A stretch of 64,000 bases of DNA, taken from Peribacillus frigoritolerans_B. GTDB taxonomy: Bacteria; Bacillota; Bacilli; Bacillales; DSM-1321. The stretch's first letter is position 1. The number at the start of each line of letters is the position of its first letter. Under the pieces are notes generated by a model. The model was not told the origin of the DNA, searched no databases, and saw only the letters and a program-made list of their open reading frames with translations. Below are positions 23,709 to 32,336 of the stretch, in pieces. Location of the stretch: positions 372,001 to 436,000 of the forward strand of contig NZ_JBIWES010000004.1 in NCBI RefSeq assembly GCF_044762665.1, in the 5' to 3' direction. The position numbers and the translations under genes were made by a program.

Positions 23709-25104
23709 CCCCCTTAGGAGTGCTCTTTTTTTGCTGTGCCTGGAATTTCTTTTCTTTTAACAGATCTCGCTTTTCACGTTTGTTTTTCAATGAAGCATGC
23801 TCTGGGTTGGTCACGTACTTTTCCCGTCGGTTCATTCGCTTCAGCCCTTCAGGCACTAAATTGAATTGCTTGTCGTTCATTAAACCAGATACACCTATAT
23901 CTGACTGTTTTTCTTCCATATCGGGATATACCCCTTTGAAATAATCATCTGCAAGTCCTGGTGTATATTGCTCAGGTTCAGGATATGTGGTTATCACACC
24001 TTCAAAATTGCGCAGCACCGTTTTTGTTGGGGATTGTGAAAGGATATAATTCGGCTGCAGTGTGATTTTCCCTCCCCCTCCTGGCGCGTCGACGACGAAG
24101 GTAGGTACTGCATACCCGGATGTATGGCCTCGGAGCCCCTCGATGATTTCAATCCCTTTTGAAATGGGAGCCCTGAAATGACCGATCCCTTCCGAGAGAT
24201 CGCACTGATAGATATAGTAAGGGCGGACACGGATTTTAACAAGATCATGCATCAGCTTTTTCATGATGGCGACACTGTCATTTATCCCCGCTAAAATAAC
24301 TGCCTGGTTGCCCACAGGTACACCTGCATCGGCAAGCATCTCACATGCTTTCTTTGACTCCTCGGTAATTTCTATCGAGGTATTGAAATGAGTATTCAGC
24401 CAAACCGGGTGATATTTTTTTAAAATGGTACATAAATTTTCAGTGATTCTTTGAGGAAAAACAACCGGTGCCCGGGTACCTATCCTGATTATTTCAACAT
24501 GAGGAATTTCCCTTAAGTTTTTGAGGATATATTCAAGGATTGTGTCATTGATCAGTAATCCATCCCCGCCGGAAATAAGGACATCACGAACTGCCGGTGT
24601 GTCACGTATATATCCGATTGCAGCGTCCAATTGTTTTTTTGGGACGCCCATGCCAATTTGGCCTGAAAAACGTCTTCGCGTACAATAACGGCAGTACATG
24701 GAACATTGATTCGTCACCAAAAAAAGAACGCGATCCGGATATCTATGGGTCAGTCCCGGTACAGGGGAGTCCTCATCCTCATGTAGGGGGTCTTCCATGT
24801 CATATTTGGTTTTATGCATTTCTTCCGAGATTGGGACCGATTGCATTCTGATAGGACACCTTGGGTCATCTTTATTCATTAACGAAGCATAGTATGGGGT
24901 GATATTCAATGGTATGGTTTTGGTGGAAATCCTCACACCTTCCTCTTCATCCGGAGTCAGGTTTATCACTTTTTTCAAATCATCAACTGTTCGGATCGTA
25001 TTCGTAAGCTGCCACAGCCAGTTGTTCCATTGTTCTTCGGTTACATCTTTCCATAGCTCTATATCTTTCCAATTGCGATCTGGCTTATATAAGTCAAATA
25101 ACAT
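23701..25104 (-). CDS. kamA: Lysine 2,3-aminomutase
   Basis: This radical-SAM, PLP enzyme (467 residues) converts L-lysine to L-beta-lysine. The cluster-binding motif is CSMYCRYCTRRR (about residues 135-146, CxxxCxxC). The PLP-binding Lys is in the glycine-rich APGGGGK (about 347). The lysine-binding region includes HFNTSIEITEES and ILAGINDS. Length and order match the family (about 415-475). It is preceded by an exact sigma-54 site and separated from the activator gene by a terminator, so it has its own transcription start. yokU overlaps its 3' end. The C-terminal 60 residues are Lys-rich and variable in the family. Confidence 0.96.
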   Translation of the reverse strand: MLFDLYKPDRNWKDIELWKDVTEEQWNNWLWQLTNTIRTVDDLKKVINLTPDEEEGVRISTKTIPLNITPYYASLMNKDDPRCPIRMQSVPISEEMHKTKYDMEDPLHEDEDSPVPGLTHRYPDRVLFLVTNQCSMYCRYCTRRRFSGQIGMGVPKKQLDAAIGYIRDTPAVRDVLISGGDGLLINDTILEYILKNLREIPHVEIIRIGTRAPVVFPQRITENLCTILKKYHPVWLNTHFNTSIEITEESKKACEMLADAGVPVGNQAVILAGINDSVAIMKKLMHDLVKIRVRPYYIYQCDLSEGIGHFRAPISKGIEIIEGLRGHTSGYAVPTFVVDAPGGGGKITLQPNYILSQSPTKTVLRNFEGVITTYPEPEQYTPGLADDYFKGVYPDMEEKQSDIGVSGLMNDKQFNLVPEGLKRMNRREKYVTNPEHASLKNKREKRDLLKEKKFQAQQKKSTPKGDE

Positions 25105-25138
25105 GGTTATACCTCCTGAGTTATGATAGTAGTATTAA

Positions 25139-25155
25139 ATGCAAGAAGGGTGCCA
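25139..25155 (-). promoter_or_regulatory. Sigma-54 (-24/-12) promoter of kamA
   Basis: On the minus strand TGGCAC (25155-25150), five bases, TTGCAT (25144-25139). This matches the sigma-54 consensus TGGCACnnnnnTTGCA exactly, with the invariant GG and GC 10 bases apart. It lies 35 bases upstream of the kamA ATG, and a sigma-54 activator gene ends just upstream. Confidence 0.92.
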
Positions 25156-25181
25156 AAATGACCCCAAAATCCGAATGCCCA

Positions 25182-25217
25182 TAAAAAAAACCGGACTGCA
25201 GGCTGCATCCGGATTTT
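25182..25217 (-). terminator. Terminator between the activator gene and kamA
   Basis: Stem AAATCCGGA with TCCGGTTT, 12-base loop, then eight T on the minus strand. It ends 26 bases before the sigma-54 site, separating kamA from upstream transcription. Confidence 0.88.
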
Positions 25218-25221
25218 TCCA

Positions 25222-26601
25222 TCAAATATGTTTCTTTATTTTATATTGCAAGGTCTGTCTTGGAATTTGCAATAGCTTCGATGCCTGGAGAACGTTACCA
25301 TCCGTTTGAAGAAGGGCCTCGGTAATCAATTTTGTTTCCATCTCAATCATGGCCTCACGTAGCGGAAGGATCTTTTCTGATGGGGTGCGCTTCTTTAAAA
25401 ACTGGGGCAAATCCTCAAGATTCAAAACATCATTCTCCGTATGGTTCATCATGAATTCTATCGTATGTTTAAGCTCCCTTACATTTCCTGGCCAGTGATA
25501 TTTCCGAAAAAAAACCTTCGTCTCCTCATCCATGCCTTTTATCGACAGTCCTAATTTACTGTTAAATATTGATATGAAATGTTCAGAAAGAAGCTCTATA
25601 TCATCAATCCGCTCCCTTAACGGAGGCAGCTCGTAGCTCAATACGTTCAATCGGTAAAATAAATCCGGCCTTAGCCTGTTTTCCGATACGGCCTTTTTCG
25701 GATCAATATTCATCGCTGCCATGATCCTGACATTCACCTGTACACTCTTTGTGCCACCTATCCTCCTGATGAACCCATCTTCAAGCACACGCAGAAGCTT
25801 TGCCTGCAAGTCAATCGGCATCGACTGCAATTCATCCAAAAACAAGGTTCCGCCGTTGGCTAATTCAAACAATCCCTGTCGTTCCACAGCACCAGTGTAG
25901 CTTCCTTTTGCCGTACCGAATAAAAGCGATTCCAGTAAACTTTCTGGAAGGGCCGCACAATTTTGCGCGATGAAAGGTTCTTTACTGCGGTTCGAATCTT
26001 GGTGGATGCTTTGAACAAAAAGCTCTTTTCCTACACCGCTTTCCCCATAAACCAATACCGATGAGGAGGAACGGGCAGCCTTTTTACCTTGTGATATCAA
26101 ACCTTTAAACCCAGGATCACTTGTCAGGATTTCAGCGAAAGAATACAATCCGCCGTTCCCAGGCGTTTTCCTTTCAGGACTTTTGATCGTCTTGAGCGAG
26201 CTTTCCAGATCAGCTAACCTTTCGGATAATTGCTTCAAGCTTGAATAATCCTTTGCAATTTCTATTGCACCTATCATAAACCCATCGACATATATGGGGA
26301 GCGTAGTATTTAGCGTCTCAATGATACGCCCATGGGCATTTACATATGATTGACTATAGTTATAGATTGGTTTTTCAGATTTAATGACCCGGAGTAAGGT
26401 CGATGATTTGTGATTCAACGAAGGGAACGCTTCAAGCAACGGTTTCCCAAGCACCTCACTTCTTTTCATCCCATCATGATTGGCCGCCACTCCGTTATAA
26501 AAGATGGTCTGTCCTTTTGGATCTATTACATGAATGCCTTCATCAATGGTTTCTAATATCGCTTCCAACACTTCACTTGTATTAAAAAATTCACTTGGCA
26601 A
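25222..26601 (-). CDS. Sigma-54-dependent activator (PAS, AAA+, Fis HTH), KamR/RocR-like
   Basis: The 459-residue regulator has a PAS domain at about 8-115 (EGIHVIDPKGQTIFYNG), an AAA+ domain at about 150-385 and a Fis-type HTH at the end (TDGNVLQASKLLQIPRQTLQ). Walker A is GESGVGKE, the sigma-54 contact loop reads GSYTGA in place of GAFTGA, and Walker B is GGTLFLDE. It should activate the kamA sigma-54 promoter directly downstream. TTG at 26601 is chosen because GAGGAGGG lies six bases upstream; an earlier TTG at 26616 lies inside that RBS. It follows ablB with no terminator, so it may be carried by the yodT-ablB transcript. Confidence 0.9.
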   Translation of the reverse strand: MPSEFFNTSEVLEAILETIDEGIHVIDPKGQTIFYNGVAANHDGMKRSEVLGKPLLEAFPSLNHKSSTLLRVIKSEKPIYNYSQSYVNAHGRIIETLNTTLPIYVDGFMIGAIEIAKDYSSLKQLSERLADLESSLKTIKSPERKTPGNGGLYSFAEILTSDPGFKGLISQGKKAARSSSSVLVYGESGVGKELFVQSIHQDSNRSKEPFIAQNCAALPESLLESLLFGTAKGSYTGAVERQGLFELANGGTLFLDELQSMPIDLQAKLLRVLEDGFIRRIGGTKSVQVNVRIMAAMNIDPKKAVSENRLRPDLFYRLNVLSYELPPLRERIDDIELLSEHFISIFNSKLGLSIKGMDEETKVFFRKYHWPGNVRELKHTIEFMMNHTENDVLNLEDLPQFLKKRTPSEKILPLREAMIEMETKLITEALLQTDGNVLQASKLLQIPRQTLQYKIKKHI

Positions 26602-26684
26602 GATATCCCTCCTCAAGACCTTCTTGCTAGATGTATATGAGGAAATGCCAAAAACTAGTCATGAACCCGCCTAAAAATGAGCAT

Positions 26685-27533
26685 TCAACAAAAATTTTTC
26701 ACCCAAAGGTTCATATCTTCGAGTTTATCAAAGATATAACAATTATTAGCCAAACGTCCGCGGTACGAGTATCCATGCTGATGCAATGCAGCATTCATGC
26801 CGAATGAGAGCGACCGGGCAATCGAATAGACACAATAAATGCCATGTGAAATAAGATATTCTTCAAGCGCGGAAATCAAGTGTTTCATCAAGCCGAATTG
26901 CCGATGTTCCGGCAATGTTGCACAATCAGTGATTTCTGCATTATGGTAAAAGGAATTAATTTCTGCAGAAGCAGCACTGACGATCCTCTCTTCATGGACA
27001 TAAATATAAAAAACCGTTCCCATTTCCATGCACTTTTTCACATATATCGGATCATTCATCGGTGTGGGATACACTTCGAAAACCTTCCCATACAATTGTG
27101 CCAGCTGAAGTGCATCTGTAACTTCAGCTTTACGGCCTTGGTAGGCTGACGGCGGATCATCCAGTCCAGATTTAATCGGTAGCCTCTGAACATCGGTAAG
27201 GATTTGATCTTCCTTTTCCCATTCAGCACTGTTGCGCCTTTCATTACGGTTATATTTAACAAGGAAGAAACAATCGCTTCCCAAAAAGAATTTATCGATG
27301 CTTCCTTCATAGAGAAATCCCTGAGCAAGCAATGCCATAACGTTTTCCTTACGGGACTTGAAGATGATTTTTTCTGCTGATATGCTTTTAGCCACTTCCA
27401 AAGATTCCTCCACGCATTCTTGAAAATGCCCTAGATAATCATCAACCCTGATTCGCTTATTAAAATGGTCGATCGAAATATGTATGGTGCACCTTGGCTT
27501 TTGAATTCTTTTTTCGATGATTCCAGCCTCCAT
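26685..27533 (-). CDS. ablB: Beta-lysine N6-acetyltransferase (AblB/YodP)
   Basis: This 282-residue GNAT-family enzyme acetylates the epsilon amino group of beta-lysine using acetyl-CoA. The GNAT core is in the second half (about 135-260): VYIHEERIVSAASAEIN-type strand, CATLPEHRQFGLMKHLI (the acetyl-CoA loop R-x-x-G) and YSIARSLSFGMNAALHQHGY. Pairing with kamA is the ablA-ablB arrangement that makes N6-acetyl-beta-lysine, an osmolyte in methanogens. Here the neighbours point more to breakdown. ATG at 27533 follows AAAGGAGCGGG; six upstream codons are ignored. Confidence 0.9.
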   Translation of the reverse strand: MEAGIIEKRIQKPRCTIHISIDHFNKRIRVDDYLGHFQECVEESLEVAKSISAEKIIFKSRKENVMALLAQGFLYEGSIDKFFLGSDCFFLVKYNRNERRNSAEWEKEDQILTDVQRLPIKSGLDDPPSAYQGRKAEVTDALQLAQLYGKVFEVYPTPMNDPIYVKKCMEMGTVFYIYVHEERIVSAASAEINSFYHNAEITDCATLPEHRQFGLMKHLISALEEYLISHGIYCVYSIARSLSFGMNAALHQHGYSYRGRLANNCYIFDKLEDMNLWVKNFC

Positions 27534-27571
27534 TTGTCCCGCTCCTTTCACATCTTCGAAAATTGTTGCGA

Positions 27572-27601
27572 AAGGCCTGATCCTTCCTGGGATCAGACCT
27601 T
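27572..27601 (-). other. Intercistronic hairpin between yodQ and ablB
   Basis: AAGGTCTGATCC pairs with GGATCAGGCCTT around a short loop in the 78-base gap. Only a weak T stretch follows (TTTCG), so it may be a partial terminator or an RNA-stability element that lowers ablB and activator expression relative to yodQRST. Confidence 0.6.
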
Positions 27602-27611
27602 GGGAAAATGA

Positions 27612-28883
27612 TTATTCCTGGTCCACCCCACACCATTCAATAATGGTCAATGCGATGATTTCCGCAACCTCCATCATTTTATCCACCTCTATATATTCGT
27701 TCGAATCATGGGCCATCTTCGTTTCCCCTGGTCCAAACACAACAACGGGGGTAGAACCAACCGATGAAAGATAACCTCCATCCGTCGCCCAAGGGGACGC
27801 TTCGACAAGCGGTTCTTCCCCGACCACTTTTTCATAGTATGTGCCAATTGTCTTCATGAGCGGGTGATTTATTTCGAGATTGCCAGGCAGCCATCTGGCC
27901 CCAAACCATTCTAATTCAATAGGTCTTTCTTTGAACCATGCATCACTCTCGTTTAAAGCATCTATTCGCTCCTTCAGCGATTTTTGTGCCTCTTCCATGG
28001 TTTCTGTCGGCGCGATGCCGAATCTACCTTCCAGGACGGCTGTATCAGGCACGGAGGACGGCCAATTCCCGCTTTGAATGCTACCAATGTTGATCGGAAT
28101 GGGGATAGGGACATTTTTATAGAGTGAATGACAGAGTGACTCATTCCGTTCTTGTTCAAGTATCTTGATTTCTTTCATTACACCAACCGCTTTATCTATT
28201 GCACTGACTCCTTCATACCTAGTGCCTCCATGTGCAGACTTTCCTTTTATTCTCAGTCGAAACCACATCGAACCTTGCTGTAATGGGAATAGTTTCATGT
28301 TTGTAGGTTCCGGAATGATTGCACCATCAGCTTTATACCCGCGTATGACTGCCGCAAGTGTGCCGGCACCACCGCTTTCCTCTTCAATCACACTCTGAAA
28401 TATCAAATCTCCCTTCAATTGGATTCCAGATTCGACGATCGCTTCAATGGCCAGCAATAAAGATACATTGCCGCCTTTCATATCCGTCGTTCCCCGCCCG
28501 AAAACTTTCCCGTCAATCAACTTGCCGCTATAGGGTTCATCGTGCCATGCTGCATGATCTCCTTCAGGAACTACATCAATATGTCCGTTTAAAATAAGGG
28601 ATTTCCCCTTGCCTGTTCCTCTTTTAATAGCCACAAGGTTCGGATTTCCTTTAAAATCCCTGCGGTCGCAATAAAAATGGGGATGTTTTCTTAATTGTTC
28701 ATCCCCGATTTCCCAAAGATCTATTTCCAGACCAAGTTGTCTGCACTTCTCGACCACTATTGCTTGTGCACTTCCTTCTTGGCCCCTTTTGCTCGGTTCC
28801 TGAACCAGTTTTTGCAAAAGCTGAACCCCATTCATCCGATGTTCATTCAACCATGTTCTTATTTTTTCCTCATACATATCCAT
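27612..28883 (-). CDS. yodQ: M20-family deacylase YodQ (N-acetyl-amino-acid deacetylase-like)
   Basis: This 423-residue metallo-hydrolase belongs to the ArgE/DapE group. Metal-site motifs: LNGHIDVVPEGD (about residues 97-108), GRGTTDMKGGN (about 129-139) and the general-base/ligand pair EEESGGAGT (about 166-174); a final His lies in VFGPGETKMAHDSNE. Within the kam locus it would remove the N6-acetyl group from an acetylated beta-lysine derivative; this substrate is inferred. It lies between ablB and yodR, 9 bases after yodR. Confidence 0.86.
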   Translation of the reverse strand: MDMYEEKIRTWLNEHRMNGVQLLQKLVQEPSKRGQEGSAQAIVVEKCRQLGLEIDLWEIGDEQLRKHPHFYCDRRDFKGNPNLVAIKRGTGKGKSLILNGHIDVVPEGDHAAWHDEPYSGKLIDGKVFGRGTTDMKGGNVSLLLAIEAIVESGIQLKGDLIFQSVIEEESGGAGTLAAVIRGYKADGAIIPEPTNMKLFPLQQGSMWFRLRIKGKSAHGGTRYEGVSAIDKAVGVMKEIKILEQERNESLCHSLYKNVPIPIPINIGSIQSGNWPSSVPDTAVLEGRFGIAPTETMEEAQKSLKERIDALNESDAWFKERPIELEWFGARWLPGNLEINHPLMKTIGTYYEKVVGEEPLVEASPWATDGGYLSSVGSTPVVVFGPGETKMAHDSNEYIEVDKMMEVAEIIALTIIEWCGVDQE

Positions 28884-28892
28884 TCTCCTCTC

Positions 28893-29564
28893 TCATTCTT
28901 TTAAATTGTGGATGTTTTCAGAGACGGTAAACGAGGCTTCTGTCCGATCCCTGATTTCCTGAATGCTGGACGTATCAAATACATCAGTTAATTGGAGGCC
29001 CTCCGAAGTTACGGAAAACACGCCTAATTCGGTGATGATCATATGTACGCATTTTTTGGCAGTTAACGGCAATGTACATGTTTTGACTAATTTAGACATG
29101 CCCGCTTTATCGTTATGTTCCATCAAGACAATGACCTTTTTTGCCTTTGCAGCCAGTTCCATTGCACCGCCCATGCCTGGCACCCGCTTTCCCGGAACAA
29201 TCCAATTAGCGAGATCCCCTTCTTGACTTACTTGAAGGGCTCCTAGAATCGTGATATCCACCCTGCCACGACGTATCATTCCAAATGCAACAGTACTGTC
29301 GCAGTAAGAAGCCCCGGCCCTAATGGTGATCGGCAATCCCCCAGCATTGCAAAGATGCGCATCTTCCTTCCCCGTTTCAGGAGTACTGCCAATTCCCACA
29401 AGACCATTTTCTGCATGAAACATAACTTTATGATCATTCAAAAGATGATTCGGTACAAGTGATGGAATGCCAATTCCCAAATTGACCAGCATCCCATCGC
29501 TTATTTCTGCGGCTGCCCGTTTCGCTATTCTGTTTCTATCTCCGGTTCCCAAACCCATTTCCAA
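28893..29564 (-). CDS. yodR: CoA-transferase beta subunit YodR
   Basis: The 223-residue protein is the B-subunit of a 3-oxoacid/acetoacetate-type CoA-transferase. It has LVNLGIGIPSLVPNHL (about residues 27-42) and the catalytic Glu in MFHAENGLVGIG (about 53). Its start overlaps the end of yodS by 40 bases, as often seen for these subunit pairs. Together with YodS it should move CoA to a beta-keto acid derived from beta-lysine. The exact acid is not known to me. Confidence 0.9.
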   Translation of the reverse strand: MEMGLGTGDRNRIAKRAAAEISDGMLVNLGIGIPSLVPNHLLNDHKVMFHAENGLVGIGSTPETGKEDAHLCNAGGLPITIRAGASYCDSTVAFGMIRRGRVDITILGALQVSQEGDLANWIVPGKRVPGMGGAMELAAKAKKVIVLMEHNDKAGMSKLVKTCTLPLTAKKCVHMIITELGVFSVTSEGLQLTDVFDTSSIQEIRDRTEASFTVSENIHNLKE

Positions 29565-30238
29565 TCGACTCCTTTTGATGGGATGATATAATCCACAAAG
29601 GCACCCGGTACAATGATGTTTTCTGGATCCAAAGTGCCAAGCGGAACGATTTGCATGACTTCGACTATGGTGATTTGTCCGGCCGCAGCAACGATTGGAT
29701 TCGTATTCCTGGCACTTTTATCGAATATAAGATTTCCATAAGGATCTGCCATTTCTGCGTAAACAATGGCGATATCTGCAGTTAATGCCGATTCCACAAG
29801 ATAATTTTTCTTACCTAGCTTTACGGTTTGCTTGCCGTCCCGGACGATATCAGCCTCAATTCCAATATCGGTCAATATCCCGCCGAGTCCCATCCCTCCG
29901 GCCCGGATGCGTTCGACAAGTGTCCCTTGCGGAGAGAACTCCACTTCAAGTTCTCCATTGTTCATTAATAGTCCGGCATTTGGATTGGAACCGATATGGG
30001 AAACGATGACTTTTTTCGCCCGGCGCTGGGTTACCAGTTTTCCGATTCCGATATCGGGGAAACCTGTATCGTTTCCTATCAAGGTTAAATCCTTAATACC
30101 TGATTCCAAAATCAGATTGATCAATCCCGGAGGTGTCCCTATGCCACCGAAGCCCCCAAACAGGATGGACTGTTTATCTTTAAAATGATGACGGACATCT
30201 TCCAAACGACAAATCTTCTTGAATGTATTTTCCACCAC
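29525..30238 (-). CDS. yodS: CoA-transferase alpha subunit YodS
   Basis: The 237-residue A-subunit has the CoA-binding glycine motif GGFGGIGTPPGLINLILESG (about residues 28-47) and conserved segments SHIGSNPNAG and SPQGTLVERIRAGGMGLGG. The start is GTG at 30238-30236, sharing one base with the yodT stop (TAGTG), with GGAAGTGAG as RBS. It forms a heteromer with YodR. The family includes AtoD and ScoA. Confidence 0.9.
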   Translation of the reverse strand: MVENTFKKICRLEDVRHHFKDKQSILFGGFGGIGTPPGLINLILESGIKDLTLIGNDTGFPDIGIGKLVTQRRAKKVIVSHIGSNPNAGLLMNNGELEVEFSPQGTLVERIRAGGMGLGGILTDIGIEADIVRDGKQTVKLGKKNYLVESALTADIAIVYAEMADPYGNLIFDKSARNTNPIVAAAGQITIVEVMQIVPLGTLDPENIIVPGAFVDYIIPSKGVDWKWVWEPEIETE

Positions 30239-31602
30239 TATGACTCACTTCCTTGTGGTGATGATCGTTTACCTATCGATTCATTAAATTGACCAAAGGT
30301 TATATCGACCCTCATTAACAATTCAGCACACTCCTCTTCCGATATCGTTAGCGGCGGGGAGATGATGATCGCTGCCCCGGTTACACCGTCAAGGCCAGCA
30401 GCTGCGGGATAAAGAAGTATTCCATTCCTCATTCCCAAATCAATGATTTCATTGGTCACGTCTTCCTCCTTCGGAAATGGGGCCTTCGTTACTTTATCCA
30501 GGACAAATTCGATTCCAATCAATAGACCTCTCCCGCGTATATCACCAATAAAGGAATACTTCCCTGCCAACTTTTTCAGGCCCCTGATCAAGTAATTCCC
30601 TCTGTCGGCTGATTTTTCAACAAGTTCATACCTTTCGACATATTCTAGAACGGCCAAAGATACCGCACAAGATAACGGATTTGCACTTAAGGTATGGCCT
30701 CCTATAATGGACTTCGAGCCTTTCATTATGGGTTCCATCACGTTTTTGGTCATTACTGATGCCGCTATTGGGGTATATCCCCCACTCATACCTTTACCTA
30801 ATGTTACGATATCAGGTTCCACATCCCAATATTCGGAAGCAAGCATCTTACCGGTACGTCCAAATCCGGTCATTACTTCATCAGCAATGAACAAAATATC
30901 ATTCTCTTCGCAGATTTTCTTGAGTTTTTTAAAATAACCGTCAGGAGGAACAATGGCCCCTCCGGCTGCACCGATTACAGGTTCTGCAATGAAAGCCGCT
31001 ATATTTTCACTGCCAATGCGCCGGATTGATGCTTCCAATTCCGAAGCACAGGCCATTCCGCACGTATGTTGGTAAAGTTGAAGTGGACATCGGTAACAAT
31101 ATGGAGGAGAAACAGAAGGATATGATTCAAGCAAAGGAGTAAATCGTTCCCGGCGAATCGGATGTCCAGACATCGAAAGAGCTCCCATCGTGATGCCATG
31201 GTAGCTCATCCATCTCGAAATGATTTTCTGTTTCTTTGGCTTCCCTTTTTCCTGCCAATGCTGAATGGCAATTTTCAATGCCGTTTCAGTAGCCTCGGAG
31301 CCGCTATTTACAAAAAAGCAGTATGTCAGTTCCCCTTTGGTCAATTCTGCAATTTTTCCGGCAAGTTTCTCTGCAGCATCGCTGGTAAATTGGGAACGAT
31401 ACACAAATGAAACCTGTTTAGCCTGTTTTACCATCGCCTCAATGATTTCCTTGACTCCATGGCCAATATTGGCCGTAACAGCACCAGAAGAAGCATCAAG
31501 GTAATCCTTTCCATTTTTATCGTATAAAAACACTCCCTGACCATGACTGATAGTCGGGTAGGCTCCTCCCAGGACCGGTTTGATCAATGAAGACTGCTCC
31601 AT
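30238..31602 (-). CDS. yodT: Class III aminotransferase YodT
   Basis: The 454-residue PLP enzyme belongs to the omega-amino-acid/acetylornithine aminotransferase family. Visible are YLDASSGAVTANIGHG (about residues 34-49), FVNSGSEATETALKIA, the substrate-cofactor Asp in FIADEVMTGFGRTG (about 240) and the Schiff-base Lys in VTLGKGMSGGYTP (about 269). It would remove the 3-amino group of (N6-acetyl-)beta-lysine. It is the first gene of yodT-S-R-Q-ablB, behind a sigma-E-like promoter. ATG at 31602 has AAGGAG 11 bases upstream; GTG at 31614 overlaps that RBS. Confidence 0.9.
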   Translation of the reverse strand: MEQSSLIKPVLGGAYPTISHGQGVFLYDKNGKDYLDASSGAVTANIGHGVKEIIEAMVKQAKQVSFVYRSQFTSDAAEKLAGKIAELTKGELTYCFFVNSGSEATETALKIAIQHWQEKGKPKKQKIISRWMSYHGITMGALSMSGHPIRRERFTPLLESYPSVSPPYCYRCPLQLYQHTCGMACASELEASIRRIGSENIAAFIAEPVIGAAGGAIVPPDGYFKKLKKICEENDILFIADEVMTGFGRTGKMLASEYWDVEPDIVTLGKGMSGGYTPIAASVMTKNVMEPIMKGSKSIIGGHTLSANPLSCAVSLAVLEYVERYELVEKSADRGNYLIRGLKKLAGKYSFIGDIRGRGLLIGIEFVLDKVTKAPFPKEEDVTNEIIDLGMRNGILLYPAAAGLDGVTGAAIIISPPLTISEEECAELLMRVDITFGQFNESIGKRSSPQGSES

Positions 31603-31647
31603 AAGCCCACACACTCCTTCTCTTTAAAAACAAATGCAATATAGTAA

Positions 31648-31675
31648 AGTGTATGTCCAGATGAAGGCAATCTTG
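31648..31675 (-). promoter_or_regulatory. Sigma-E-like promoter of yodT
   Basis: On the minus strand CAAGATT (31675-31669), 13 bases, CATACACT (31655-31648). The -10 matches the sigma-E pattern CATACAmT fully, and the -35 matches kmATATT at five of seven. It is 46 bases upstream of the yodT ATG. Sigma-E control is what is known for this operon in B. subtilis. Confidence 0.6.
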
Positions 31676-31749
31676 CTAAGGAAATTGGCCTAAGCATGTA
31701 TACGGATAAATTTCTCAGGTTCCATGGGTGACCTTCCAAAAATGGCGAC

Positions 31750-31783
31750 AAAAAAAGTGTATCCGCGAGAGATACACTTTTTT
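31750..31783 (-). terminator. Terminator of the small CxxC gene
   Basis: Stem AAAGTGTATC with GATACACTTT and seven T on the minus strand, directly after the stop at 31785. It also insulates yodT. Confidence 0.9.
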
Positions 31784-31784
31784 C

Positions 31785-32114
31785 TTACAATGCGCTATTT
31801 AGTTTTTCTTCACGAATGGATTCCAAAAAACTTTCATCCTTTAAAACAGCCAACACATTTTTATAAAAAGCAGTTTTATCGATAATTGAAGTATGTACAT
31901 ATTCATACTCTTTTAAAGACGGATGACGCAAAACATTTTTCATGCAGGAATGACAAACTTTTTTAGTTCCTAACTTATAGTAGTTCAAGTTACTTGCATC
32001 CCCATTAGAAGTGTCTTCGTTGCAAACGGAACATGTATGGCTCACACGGCCTTTTTTATTATACTCGGCCAAAGCCCCTTCTAATCGAATGGATGCTGGA
32101 ATTGTTAATAACAC
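31785..32114 (-). CDS. Small protein with two CxxC pairs, function unknown
   Basis: The 109-residue protein has CSVC at about residues 28-31 and CHSC at about 54-57, with conserved-looking GTKKVCHSCMKNVLRHPS between and after. The four cysteines probably bind one zinc ion. The C-terminal third is helical and charged. I do not recognise the family. It is a single-gene unit with its own terminator, between yodT and the LD-carboxypeptidase gene. Confidence 0.65.
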   Translation of the reverse strand: MLLTIPASIRLEGALAEYNKKGRVSHTCSVCNEDTSNGDASNLNYYKLGTKKVCHSCMKNVLRHPSLKEYEYVHTSIIDKTAFYKNVLAVLKDESFLESIREEKLNSAL

Positions 32115-32296
32115 ATAATCACCTTTTCTATTTTAAATCTCTTAGTATTATATCAGAAAAATAAAGAATTTGAACTATTAGACTCATATTCCCTAATAAT
32201 GCTTGTAAAATAGGACCATTTTCAGGGCTGACAAGAGGAAAGACCCCTAAATATACACCATAATGCAAAGCATAATCATACATATCCCTAACAGAT

Positions 32297-32326
32297 TAAA
32301 ACACCGTCCATTTTTTGAACGGCGTC
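32297..32326 (-). terminator. Terminator of the LD-carboxypeptidase gene
   Basis: Stem ACGCCGT with ACGGTGT (one wobble) followed by a short T stretch (TTTTAATC) on the minus strand, 11 bases after the stop. Confidence 0.6.
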
Positions 32327-32336
32327 TTCAAACTGT

